This document shows positions 44,105 to 54,130 of a stretch of 64,000 nt of DNA, piece after piece. The notes under the pieces were generated by a model. It worked only from the letters and a program-made list of their open reading frames with translations, was not told the origin of the DNA and ran no database searches. Each line of letters starts with the position of its first letter. The first letter of the stretch is position 1. The DNA is from Kuschelorhynchus macadamiae (taxonomy: Eukaryota > Arthropoda > Insecta > Coleoptera > Curculionidae), in the NCBI GenBank assembly GCA_030620095.1, contig JAUTXW010000598.1, positions 248,001 to 312,000 of the forward strand. The letters run 5' to 3'. Made by a program: the position numbers and the translations under genes.

Positions 44105-46168
44105 GTGTGTATCAGCCAAATGGAATAAATTCGATAATAAATAAATGGGGGCGTGTTCGGAAAAACGCTTGGACCCGTCGATTGGTATTTTTAGTTGCTC
44201 ATTTTCTCCAATAAAAACTTTTTATACAGGGTGTGTCCTGTAACAGTGGTCAATGCCAACTTTCTTATTTCAAATGCAACACCCCGGATATTATTTAATT
44301 TTTGGATTCTTTAGGAGATTCTAAACATATTTTATGTTCAATGTCCTATACCTATCTTCAACTATTTCGGCAATACTAAGTGTTTTCAAATTTATTGCAA
44401 AAATTAAAATTAAAAAAATAAAATTATTTATTTCTTCATAATGTATAAACAAAAGTAAAAAGTTAATTTAGGAACTGTTGAATATGCTCGCCGCGAACGT
44501 CTTGGCAAATTCCTAATCTTAAATAGAAATTTCTTCTAACGCTATTTAGCATCTCAGGCGTGACCGATCTAATCGCAAGCGTTATTCGTCTTCTTAAGTC
44601 AGCTAAGTCGAGGGGTTTAGTTTTGTATACAACATTTTTAATATGTCCCCATAAGAAAAAGTCTAATGGCGTCAGATCAGGGGATCGCGCTGGCCATTCT
44701 ATCGATCCTCGTCTCCCTATCCACCGATTTGGAAATATTCCGTTGAGGTACTGCCGGACATTAATTTGGTAATGGGGCGGTGCTCCATCTTGCTGAAACC
44801 ATATCATATTCGCTGGAACTTGTGGGTTTGCTGGATCCGGATACAAATTTGTCAAAGTTGGCACGGCATTATTTTGGAGCAGTGCTAAATAATTATCGCC
44901 ATTCAAATTGCCGTCAATGAAAAAGGGGCCTATGATATGATCCCTAACAATTCCTGCCCAAAACATTAACCTTTTCAGGATATTGAGTATGTTCTTCGCT
45001 GATCCAGTGAGGATTTTCCCTAGACCAATAGCGGCAATTTTGACGATTTACATGACCGTGAAGTGTAAAGGTGCACTCATCCGAAAACAAAACATGTTCT
45101 AATTGAATAACATTGTTATCTAACATAGGCATCATTTGTTCACAAAAATAAGTTCTCCTATCATAATCGTCTTCCATGAGCTCCTGAGTTGGTATCACTT
45201 TATAGGGATGCATTTTATTTTCTTTTAATGTTCGAATAATCGACGAATGGCTAATATCGAACATTGCGGCGGCTTGTCGACTAGAAATATGTGGGTTTTC
45301 CTCAAACTCAAGCATAATATCCAATTTAGTATCATCATTTATTGAATTGGCAGCTGCTTTTTTTATCTGCCTCACATGTCCAAGCTCGCGAAACTGCTTT
45401 TCTATTTTACTAATTGTCCCTTGGGATATATGCGGCAAATTTGGAAATTTTTCATGAAATAAGCGAGCAACTTCCACTTGTGTTCGTGTGTTATCTCCAT
45501 AACCAATCATTTGTAGAATTGTTATTTTATGCATTTCTGTTAAATGAACCATTTTTCTGATATTAGGTATTATGCAGTTAACGAAATTCAAAAGACTATG
45601 ACACTGACACTGGCAACTACTGTCTTGCAAAGAGAAAGGCCAGGCATTTTACACAAAAGTAAACAAAACTTAAAAGTAAACAAAACTGGCTCTTTTTGTT
45701 CCATATCAATAAAAAGGAACGCTAAAATGGTTTTTGCTTATATTCTTAATATGAAGACCTAAATGGTAAACAAGTATTGAGTGTGTTGTAGCGAATTTTT
45801 GTAATCAAATAAATAGTTCAGTAACCAGAGCCACTTTCATGAATAATAATAAATTCGAAATAAATAAAATAAAAATAAATTTGAAAACACTTAATATTGC
45901 CGAAATAGTTGAAGATAGGTATAGGACATTGAACATAAAATATGTTTAGAATCTCCTAAAGAATCCAAAAATTAAATAATATCCGGGGTGTTGCATTTGA
46001 AATAAGAAAGTTGGCATTGACCACTGTTACAGGACACACCCTGTATAAAAAGTTTTTATTGGAGAAAATGAGCAACTAAAAATACCAATCGACGGGTCCA
46101 AGCGTTTTTCCGAACACGCCCCCATTTATTTATTATCGAATTTATTCCATTTGGCTGATACACACTGT
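44103..46168 (-). mobile_element. MLE-8: mariner-like element with ~295-bp inverted repeats
   Basis: Ends AGTGTGTATCAGCCAAATGG and CCATTTGGCTGATACACACT. Arms 44103-44398 and 45868-46168 are highly similar, including GGGGGCGTGTTCGGAAAAAC, CAGGGTGTGTCCTGTAACAG and ATTGCCGAAATAGTTGAAG-type sequence. The right end also adjoins TATATATA. The coding region lies between the arms. Confidence 0.92.
44463..45552 (-). pseudogene. Mariner-like transposase of MLE-8, D-D41-D, a single frameshift from intact
   Basis: I chose the ATG at 45552 (MVHLTEMHKITILQMIGYGD) because homology begins there, although the frame is open further upstream to 45630. HTH: TRTQVEVARLFHEKFPNLPH and ISQGTISKIEKQFRELGHV. Second HTH: SSRQAAAMFDISHSSIIRTL. 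Catalytic motifs: HVLFSDECTFTLHG, MIWFQQDGAPPHYQ and SPDLTPLDFFLWGHIK, with 41 residues between the second and third Asp. At about 44958 an extra T in a T-run (VNVLGRNC instead of VNVWAGIV) shifts the frame; after it the frame is open to the normal end GICQDVRGEHIQQFLN. All catalytic residues are kept, so this copy died recently. Confidence 0.9.
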
Positions 46169-46491
46169 ATATATATATACCTAACTAAACCTTAATTGTA
46201 AAATCACGGGCCAAAAACATGCAGTCAAATAATATAAAATAATACTAATAGACTAGTCACATCACGGCCTATTTTTCGAGTATTAGCATAATTTGATTAT
46301 TCAACCATAATGAGAAACAATCAATGTTACAGTCGGAAGGGATAAACCGATTAGAGTACTCCATTATTCGATTGATACAACTGTATTTTCCTAGGTCTGT
46401 ACGACTCTGCCTCAGCTGGAGTATTTTTGTGATTACCTAGTTTCTCGCAATGGGATCCTAAAGTTGATTAGTGCCAACAAGTCTGCACAAT

Positions 46492-47569
46492 CTATGTGAT
46501 TATTGATAATTTTGTGTCCAAAAAAAAATGATTTATCCAACGAACCTCCAGACTATCAAGCCCCAGTATGTTTACGCGTTGCTTATAAGTTAGCAAGGTT
46601 TTATGGCCAGTCAATTTGTACAGTGGAAAATTTGCAAACTTAGACTGGACACGCTTAATTCTCTTGATGTGGACTTCGTAGAAAGGTGACCACACTACAC
46701 TGCAGTAATTCAACTGGCTCCTCTGAGAGGCAGAATGATTTCAGAGTCTCAACATTCCGAAACTCCTAGCATTGTGTCATAACGACACCTTCCATTTTAT
46801 ATGCCTTAGCGATGACATTGGCGATATGATTGATAAGACATTAACTCATTATCGAAGAGAATATCAATAATTAATCATTTTCATCAATCAGTTACAGGGA
46901 GGGAGCTGTTTCATATGGGAAAACGAGATCACTTTACATTTAGAAGTATTTAACCACATTCCCTTTTCTGAACACCAGTCAAATAAGCCATTCTTCTCCT
47001 CCTGGACAAGGTTGCAATCATCCATGCTCTTTGGAAAAAATTTAAAATCATCAGCAGATCTCGTTCGGATAGTTATTAAATATCACAAATTGTTTTCGTT
47101 CATTGAGATAGCTCCCAATCCATGAGAGTAGAGTATCTCCCACACCAGCTTCTTCAGTAAAATAGAGCGATCTAGGCTATCGAATGCTTTCCGAAAGATA
47201 GAGTCGACCTGTAACGATTCGTTAAGAGAAGTATTCAGGAAATTGGAGTAAAGGTGATATAATTCTTCGAAAACCACAAAAGATCTCCTCGGTTACTATT
47301 GACTCCAAGACTTTTGCCATACACCATAGTCCGGAGATTCGTCGAGAATTCAGATTTGTTACCGCCTTGGAAAGAACTGTGGCGATGGTTGACTTCCATC
47401 TCTTCGGGAAACTTCCTGAACAAAGTGACGCGTTGAATATTGCGCTAGTGGCAAGGAAAGGGTTGGACTGCAATTTTTTTTTTAAAATTGGAGGGATTTT
47501 ATCTAGACCAGCTCCTTTATTGATTTTTAATTCGACAAGCTTATTATATACTATGTCTGCGTTAATTAA
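46492..47569 (-). pseudogene. LINE family C, RT region left of the Penelope insertion
   Basis: Minus-strand reading from 47569: INADIVYNKLVELKINKGAG, LDKIPPILKKKLQSNPF, LATSAIFNASLCSGSFPKRW, then ISGLWCMAKVLESIVTEEIF, and FRKAFDSLDRSILLKKL (motif A region). A C-terminal block NYCSVVWSPFYEVHIKRIKR ends near 46492. Frameshifts and a missing catalytic YADD segment show it is dead. The upstream part continues beyond the Penelope element at 54032. Confidence 0.75.
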
Positions 47570-47791
47570 TATTTTATGCAGTCAATCGAATTTGCGGTTG
47601 GTTCCTTGTGAAACATTTTTAAATAGTGGTTTATTTAAAAAAAAACTTTGGCTTTTTAATGTTTCATTTGTTAGAGAGTTACTCTACATTGTTTCGGCTT
47701 TTTAGGCCTTTCTCAAGAGATGCTTCAGTGAATACTAAACTAAAAATGAGCTATATCTAATGGTGTGCATAATGCAATTTAGTTTTATTGC

Positions 47792-48415
47792 CTATCTATT
47801 TAACATGGGATTTTTTACGTTTATATTATAGGTACTTAGAAGGCTGTCTATTATTGGGGTAATTTGGAAATTTTGTTGGTCATTCGTTGTGAGTGAATTC
47901 CTTGATAAAGATTTTTTAATGTCAAGTTGTTCTAAAAGATCCAAACGTTTACCTTTATTTTCTTGAAGTAATAACATTACATTATCGGTGTCAATAAAAT
48001 GGTTGTTTTCTATGCAATGAGCAGATAATCCTAAATTTTTAACATTATATAAAATAGAGTTCCGGTGTTCTTTTATTCTTGTTTGGATATTTCTACCCGT
48101 TTGCCCAATATAGACAGCTTTACAGTCCTTACATTTAACTTTGTACACACCTGATTTATTAGACTGACAAATTTTGTCCTTATTATTTATTAAAACACTA
48201 CCTAAATTTAGTTTATTTACAGAAATTGTGTTGCAACCTAATCTATTAAGCTTATTTGATATTTTGTCACTATAATTGGGAATATAATTTAAAAACCTAA
48301 AATTTTTGGTTAATTGAGGCGTGACACTATAAAACTGTCTTCTAAGAATTTTGCGTTTTTTATTCTCTATCATGTTATCTATTAGAGATTCATTATAACC
48401 GTTATTTCCTGCAAT
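47792..48415 (-). pseudogene. PLE ORF, C-terminal GIY-YIG endonuclease
   Basis: In the same frame as the RT after a single TAA codon. The sequence SGVYKVKCKDCKAVYIGQTG then RNIQTRIKEHR is a GIY-YIG nuclease (GVY...YIG), preceded by the CQ-x-K/CKDC Cys motif typical of Penelope. LGLSAHCIENNHFID follows. The domain ends in INVKNPMLNR at 47792. It would nick the target DNA for primed reverse transcription. The nuclease domain has no visible lesion of its own. Confidence 0.9.
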
Positions 48416-50151
48416 TTATTTTACTACATTTAGCTCGTTATTATAGTCTTCTTTACTTAAGGGAAAGGTTAATAGCCTATGTACGAAACTATGAAAAGGT
48501 GACATTTTTATTCTCCAAGACTGTTTAGAATGGTTATGAATAACTGTGTCTGTTGTTGTTGGTTTTCTGTATATGTTAAATTTAAGTTGTTTATTGATTC
48601 TTTTTATAGTTATATTTAAAAAGTTGATGTCGTTGTTATCTTCTAATTCCATTGTAAACTGAATTTTTGGCTTAATTGTATTTAGAAAATCTAAAAATTG
48701 GGATAGTCTCCTTTCTGTACTATCCCATATACAGAAAACATCATCGACATAACGAGTCCAATAGATAACATGTGATTTTAAATTGTTATTGCTATTAAAT
48801 ATTAATTCCTCAAAATGTGACATAAATATTTCCGCTAATAAAGGAGAAATGGGTGATCCCATTGGCAGTCCTTCTTTTTGTAAGTAAATTTCATTTTTAA
48901 ATTGGAAATAACTTTGATTTACACAGATTCGGATTACGGATAGTTCCGATTTTTGTATAAGTTTTTCTAGTATATCTAGCAGTTCTTTTGTGAGTATTGA
49001 TATAAACAGACTTTTTACATCAAAAGATACAAGTTTAGCGTTATTAGGTAACTGTAGATATTCTGTATTTTTTATAAACTCAAAAGATTTTTTTACCGAA
49101 TATTTTGAATGAAAATTGGTTAGTTTCGGAAGAATGTTACTTAGTTCTTTGCATAGCTTATAAGATGGAGCATTAATGTATGATACAATAGGTCTAATTG
49201 GATTATTTTCTTTATGAATTTTCGGAAGGCCGTATAATATTGGTGGCAAAGGGTTCAGTGATTTTCGTTTGTAGTTATTAATACCAGAAAGAACTGTATT
49301 ATTGTCTTTAATAGCCCTTGTAACTTTATTCTGATATTTAGTGGTTGGGTTATGATGAGTTTTCACGAATTCATTACAGTTAAGGAGTTCTTGAATTTCT
49401 GAATCGTATTCAGCTCTAGTTAGTATGGTGACAGTATTGCCTTTATCTGCTTTGCAAGGTACTAGCTCATTCTGTTCTAGCTTGTTTTTAAATTTTTTTA
49501 TAATATTGGTTTCTCCTTTATTAGCGTTGTATTGTATGTATTCGCTGTACTATATTTCTGGAGTTGTGATACATTTTCTAGCGAACTAACTGCTAGTTCT
49601 GAGTTAACTGCTAGGATATCGAATTCTTTCTTATTACAGATATTGGGAGCATATTTTAATCCTTTTTCTAGAATATTTAACTCAGACAAAGAAAATACAG
49701 TATTCGAGGGATTTTTTACTCTAGGACAAAATTGGACATTATTTATATTATTAAATTTATTAGAATTTTTAGTAAGATTATTATTTTTGGAAGCTACTAA
49801 ATTTTCTAATTTTTTGGTTTGGTTTGTGCGCATTAAATCGATTTTTTCTTTTACTGATTCCCTAATTTGTCTATCTAAATGTTGAAATAGAAAATAATTT
49901 TCTTTAGCTAGTAGTTCTGTGTGTATTAATTTTAAATGTAAACTTGTATTGTCCCTCTGAGAGTACCATTACTGTTGTTCTTTTTGAAGCCATGTTTTGT
50001 ACCCGTTCTTTATTGCTTCTCGTGCCTGTGATGACTTGTGATTGGTACGTAGTTTCATATGTTTTGGTACAACACTGTTCACTAAACACTGCTTGGCAAA
50101 CCATATATGACAACAACACTTTTTCAACTTTAGTATACACCGTTGATACAT
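48416..50151 (-). pseudogene. PLE ORF, N-terminal region and reverse transcriptase
   Basis: Penelope-type RT, telomerase-related, copying the element for integration. N-terminal part from 50151: CILKLKKCCCHIWFAKQCLV, then HLDRQIRESVKEKIDLM and FCPRVKNPSNTVFSLSELNI. RT motifs: CKADKGNTVTIL near 49440, LYGLPKIHKENNPIRPIVSY, LVSFDVKSLFISI (motif A), GLPMGSPISPLLAEIFM (motif B), RYVDDVFCIWD (catalytic VDD) and NDINFLNITI. Lesions: TAA at 49969-49971, a frameshift near 49510 and TAA at 48416-48418. With the endonuclease part, the ORF would be about 790 codons, the usual size for Penelope. Confidence 0.9.
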
Positions 50152-50286
50152 AATCGCTAATTTTGCTTTGCTAGCATTTTTAATACAATCAATCGAATTT
50201 GCGGTTGGTTCCTTCCATTAGATATAGCTCATTTTTAGTTTAGTATTCACTGAAGCATCTCTTGGGAAATGCCTAAAAAGCCGAAG

Positions 50287-53200
50287 CATATCGTCGCTGT
50301 TATTACGTAGGGGCCTATCTCGATATTTGGCGAAAATGAGTTATACCCATATTTAGGCATAAGCAGGCCTTATTTATGTTATGACAAACTGTCCTATCTC
50401 AATATTACACGGTTTATATTTTATGGAAGTATACAAATCTGGCCTATCTTAGATTATCCACTAAAATATTTTTACGTAAAGGCCAAAGTTGACATTGGCC
50501 CCTATGTCGTATATTTTATCCGTGTTTTGCTGGGCGAATCTTAATATAGGCCTTTACGTTATAATATTTGTGGACGAAATGTATAGTAATATTATCACAT
50601 AGGCCCACTAAATTATTAATTATTATTATTTTATTTAAAAAAGACATTCGAAATTAGTAAAATAACAAAAATATAAACGATATTTGGAGTTTTTTATGCT
50701 AAAAACATACAAATTTTTTTATTTTTACACCTGCTTTTTTCAATTTTAGGCTTATGTAGAATTATATGAAGTAGCAAAATAAAACTATAAATTAAATTTT
50801 GCAACTCTGCAATTGTGCCTCTTGCAGGGTACACAAAAACGCGGCACGCATTTGCGACTGATTAGTTGATTTTGAGGTAACGTGGTTAAAGGGTGTGTTA
50901 AACTTGTCTAGACAAGTCGGCAAGTGAATTGATATTAATAGCGGTACCTACAAAATTCCGCGATTTTAGTTATCTTCTTTTAAAATGGATGTTCTTGTGG
51001 AGTGGGACGATAAAACTGTTAACTGTGTGGATACCGGCAGCCTAAAAATTGTCCAGAAAAATAAGAAATTCAAAATAGGCACACAAGTAAAAATGTTTTT
51101 TGAGAACAAATGGTACTATGGGAAAATTGTTGCGGTTGAAAAGCTAACAGCCAACGAATATTCTTCTGATTCATCGGATAACGAGCCTCTGTCTAAAAAA
51201 ATTCAAGTTCGTCATAAATCGAGCAAAAATTGTGACATTGCTCATTCAAGCTTTTCTTCTAGTGATGATGTGCCTCTGAGTAAGTTAACAATTCTAAATA
51301 ACTATGTTGCTGATAGCCAAATTAGTAGTCCAAAAAAGATGGCGGAATCAAGCAGTGCATTATCCGCTGACGAGGGGACTATTCAAGCAAGTTCGGACGT
51401 AACCGAACCCTATGATGATGTAAGTGACCACGAGGATCCAACATACAGACAAACGTGTGAAGTAACAAACTGCAAAGCAGAAGTTTTTAGCTCATGCTTT
51501 CGATGTTCCATACTAATTTGTTGGGAACACTTTGAAGTGGACGAACCGAATTGTGATACCCATGGTTCGAAGATAGAAAGTGACGACGAAATTGTTAGTT
51601 CAAAAAAATCGAAACCAGTTAAAAAATTATTGCAAAGTGACAAGAAAAATCCTGAAAATTTTTTAGTTGAAGGAGCACCAAAAGAGCATCGTGAAGAAAA
51701 GATACCTAGGGTAAATAAGAAGAAAGTGGCAAAAACGTTGCGGAATAGCGGCAGAGAATATTGTTCTGTGAACACTAAAAAAATAGTTTCAGCTCGTACT
51801 TTAGGACCGGTGTGTAATAAAGCGTGGTGCAGGAAAGGTGGGCGAAAATGTGCAGAATTTAGTGAAGAACATAGACAAAAAATATTTTCAGACTTTAATG
51901 GATTGGGCAATATAAAACTGCAACGAGAGTTCATTGTGCGTTTTGTAGAACAAAAAGTCAAAAAAAGTAGTACAAAACCTGGTGGGGAATCGCGTCGGGT
52001 CTACACTAACTTCTTTTATCTTTCTTTAGAGGGCACAAGAGTTCAAGTGTGTCGTAAAATGTTTGTTAATACGCTGGGTATTAGCGATAAGGTAATGCGT
52101 ACCTCACTTCAGAAACTGCAAGAGTCCGGTGTTTTGGAGGAAGAAAAACGCGGTGGTCGTAATGGAGCAGTGGCCGAGAATGATAAAGTTTTAAGGGACC
52201 AAATTCTTAATCACATAAATAGGTTCCCTCGGGTGGAATCCCATTACTGTCGGCAAAGTAGTTCCAGAGAGTACCTTAATGGAGATTTGTCAATTAGTAG
52301 AATGTATCAAATGTTTCTAAGTGAATTAAAACCGAATGCAAAAAAAATATGTCTTTCTCTATATCGATTGGTTTTTCGGAGTATGAATCTGTCATTCCAT
52401 AAGCCTAAGAAGGACCAGTGTGGGTTGTGTAGAATTCAAAATGACGGTACAGAAGAGGAAAAACTAAAAATTAGAGACGCGTATGAAAAACACATTTTAG
52501 AGAAGACTGCTGTAAGGGAAATAAAAGAAAAGATTAAGAATAGTGCCCAAAATGATCCAACAATTTATAGTGGCTGTTTTGATCTTCAGCAGGTAATAAA
52601 TTTACCTATCTCAAATGATGGAGCAGTCTTTTATAAGAGAAGATTAAGCGTCTTTAATTTAACCGTGTACGATCTTGGTAGTCGAGACTGCTTTTGTTTT
52701 ACCTGGCATGAATGTGCAAGTGGTCGTGGAGCCTCCGAAATTGCCACTGCTGTTTTCAAAACCTTAAAAAAGTACGATCAAGAAAAGAAAATTCACTCCG
52801 CCCACCTATTCGCTGATGGGTGCGGTGGGCAGAATAAAAATTCAATTATGGCAGCTGCTCTTTTGTACACTGTTTTAAACTGCGAGAATTTAAAAGAAAT
52901 CAGCCTACGTTTTTTTTCTCCCAATCACGGACAAAGTGAAGGGGACTCCGCACATAGTGCCATTAGTTACGCAATCAAAAAGGCTGGTGATTTATTTACT
53001 CCGAGTCAACTTGTACCCGTATTTCGTCTAGCCAGACAAAAAAAGCCTTATCAAGTTTATACTTTAAATTTCGATGACTTTTTCAATTTTAAAAAATTAA
53101 GCGAAGATTATAGATTCAAGTCAATAAGAACTGACGACGAAGGCAAGGATTTTAAGTGGACCGACATTTTTGAGTTTTCAGTAAAAAAAGATAGTCCGAA

Positions 53201-53957
53201 CAAGTTGTTTTTCAAAACCAGTCATCTGGAAACTCAATATCAAGCTATCACCATAAAACGAAAAAGTGGTAGTACTATAGCTCTTTTAAAGTTGAACAAA
53301 GAACCCAGGCCAATTTCTTTGCAAAAATACAATGACCTAATGACACTTTGTAGTGGTAACAAGCCTGTCATTAGATCTCCCGAAGATGTGTTGTTTTACA
53401 GTTCTTTGCCGCACACACAAACTTAGTATCTAGTGACTTTTTAGTGAGTTTTTTTGAGGAGAATTTCTTTTTTGTTAAAAATTTAAGTTTTAGTTAAAGT
53501 GGTATGTAAACTGTTATTATTTGGTGAAACACAACGTAATAACTGGGTATATAGACTTGAAGACACATTTTGCTTTTATTTTGTTTATAATAATGTTTTG
53601 CAACATTTTTTTGTAAAAATAAATATATTAAAAGTAAATCTACCGTTTCATTAAAAAACATTGATAATAGAGGGGCCTATTTGGTTTTATGTACAAAATC
53701 GAACTGTTATCGTTTTTACAAAAGGGCCTATCTCATTTAATATTTTATTAAAATTAAACATATATAATTTGAAAAAAAAAATAGTATGCCTGATCATTCT
53801 ACATTGATTTATCTACGTTTTTCTGAAAAAATAATTTTAAATAAGACGAAAGTGTCAATGATACAACCAAAATTATCAACACAAATTTCTTTAAACCGCT
53901 CTCCTGAAAAGTTGTAAAAATCGAGATAGGCCCCTTCGTAATAACAGCGACGATATG
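50287..53957 (+). mobile_element. DNA transposon with near-identical ends and an intact 813-codon ORF
   Basis: Left end CATATCGTCGCTGTTATTAC, right end the reverse complement GTAATAACAGCGACGATATG; identity continues through G(T/A)AGGGGCCTATCTCGAT. The PLE terminal repeat resumes on either side, fixing both borders. The sequence can be parsed as an ATAT target duplication next to CGTCGCTG..., but the palindrome makes this ambiguous. Inside both ends, words such as GGCCTATCTC, GTCCTATCTCAATATT, GGCCTATCTTAG, TAGGCCTTTACG and GGGCCTATCTCATTT recur, resembling subterminal transposase-binding sites. The superfamily is uncertain; a 4-bp duplication would suit the Sola group. Confidence 0.8.
50985..53426 (+). 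CDS. Putative transposase, DUF7869-like, 813 aa, intact
   Basis: Starts MDVLVEWDDKTVNCVDTGSL; residues about 25-55 (FKIGTQVKMFFENKWYYGKI) look like a Tudor/SH3-like module. An acidic Ser-rich linker follows. Residues about 159-193 hold CEVTNCKAEVFSSCFRCSIL then CWEHFEVDEPNC..H, a B-box-like zinc-binding cluster. VCNKAWCRKGGRKCAEF and LQREFIVRFV begin the core, then VCRKMFVNTLGISDKVMRTS. The putative catalytic region has IYSGCFDLQQVINLP (first Asp), AHLFADGCGGQNKNSIMAAA (second) and FFSPNHGQSEGDSAHSAI (third). These resemble the DUF7869 proteins common in insect genomes and thought to derive from transposons. There are no stops or frameshifts over 2.4 kb, so it may be recently active. Nuclease activity is inferred from the conserved acidic residues. 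Confidence 0.8.
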   Translation: MDVLVEWDDKTVNCVDTGSLKIVQKNKKFKIGTQVKMFFENKWYYGKIVAVEKLTANEYSSDSSDNEPLSKKIQVRHKSSKNCDIAHSSFSSSDDVPLSKLTILNNYVADSQISSPKKMAESSSALSADEGTIQASSDVTEPYDDVSDHEDPTYRQTCEVTNCKAEVFSSCFRCSILICWEHFEVDEPNCDTHGSKIESDDEIVSSKKSKPVKKLLQSDKKNPENFLVEGAPKEHREEKIPRVNKKKVAKTLRNSGREYCSVNTKKIVSARTLGPVCNKAWCRKGGRKCAEFSEEHRQKIFSDFNGLGNIKLQREFIVRFVEQKVKKSSTKPGGESRRVYTNFFYLSLEGTRVQVCRKMFVNTLGISDKVMRTSLQKLQESGVLEEEKRGGRNGAVAENDKVLRDQILNHINRFPRVESHYCRQSSSREYLNGDLSISRMYQMFLSELKPNAKKICLSLYRLVFRSMNLSFHKPKKDQCGLCRIQNDGTEEEKLKIRDAYEKHILEKTAVREIKEKIKNSAQNDPTIYSGCFDLQQVINLPISNDGAVFYKRRLSVFNLTVYDLGSRDCFCFTWHECASGRGASEIATAVFKTLKKYDQEKKIHSAHLFADGCGGQNKNSIMAAALLYTVLNCENLKEISLRFFSPNHGQSEGDSAHSAISYAIKKAGDLFTPSQLVPVFRLARQKKPYQVYTLNFDDFFNFKKLSEDYRFKSIRTDDEGKDFKWTDIFEFSVKKDSPNKLFFKTSHLETQYQAITIKRKSGSTIALLKLNKEPRPISLQKYNDLMTLCSGNKPVIRSPEDVLFYSSLPHTQT

Positions 53958-54031
53958 TAGAGTAACTCTCTAATAAATGAAACATTAAAAAGCCAAAGTT
54001 TTTTTTTAAATAAACAACTTATTTTATGCAG

Positions 54032-54130
54032 ATTAATACAGGTGCTAGGTAGTGAATTTGTGCTATACCTTGACTTTCCCCTATTTAAGGTTATAAACAG
54101 ATTAAAAGAATATAGCAAATAAGTTCGCTA
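54032..54130 (-). pseudogene. LINE family C, part upstream of the Penelope insertion
   Basis: Reads KIANLFAIFF, then FITLNRGKSRYSTNSLPSTC and INLHKI, which joins across the 12-bp duplication to LINADIVYNKLVEL at 47569. The joint reading restores a typical LINE linker segment before the RT. No further upstream sequence was recognised. Confidence 0.7.

Larger units (their letters stand above)
47582..54019 (-). mobile_element. Penelope-like element (PLE) with a nested DNA transposon
   Basis: Flanked by the direct repeat TATTTTATGCAG at 47570-47581 and 54020-54031, interpreted as a 12-bp target-site duplication inside LINE family C. The terminal repeats at 47582-47790 and at about 50180-50286 plus 53958-54019 are inverted relative to each other, a known Penelope feature. 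The right one is split by the transposon at 50287-53957. The terminal repeat carries GAGAAAGGCCTAAAAAGCC then GAAACA, the stem-and-GAAA motif typical of these elements. Confidence 0.88.

Noticed and set aside
51410..51961. 183-codon frame on the minus strand inside the 813-aa gene
   Set aside because: Antisense shadow of the intact plus-strand ORF, whose translation has clear domain motifs.
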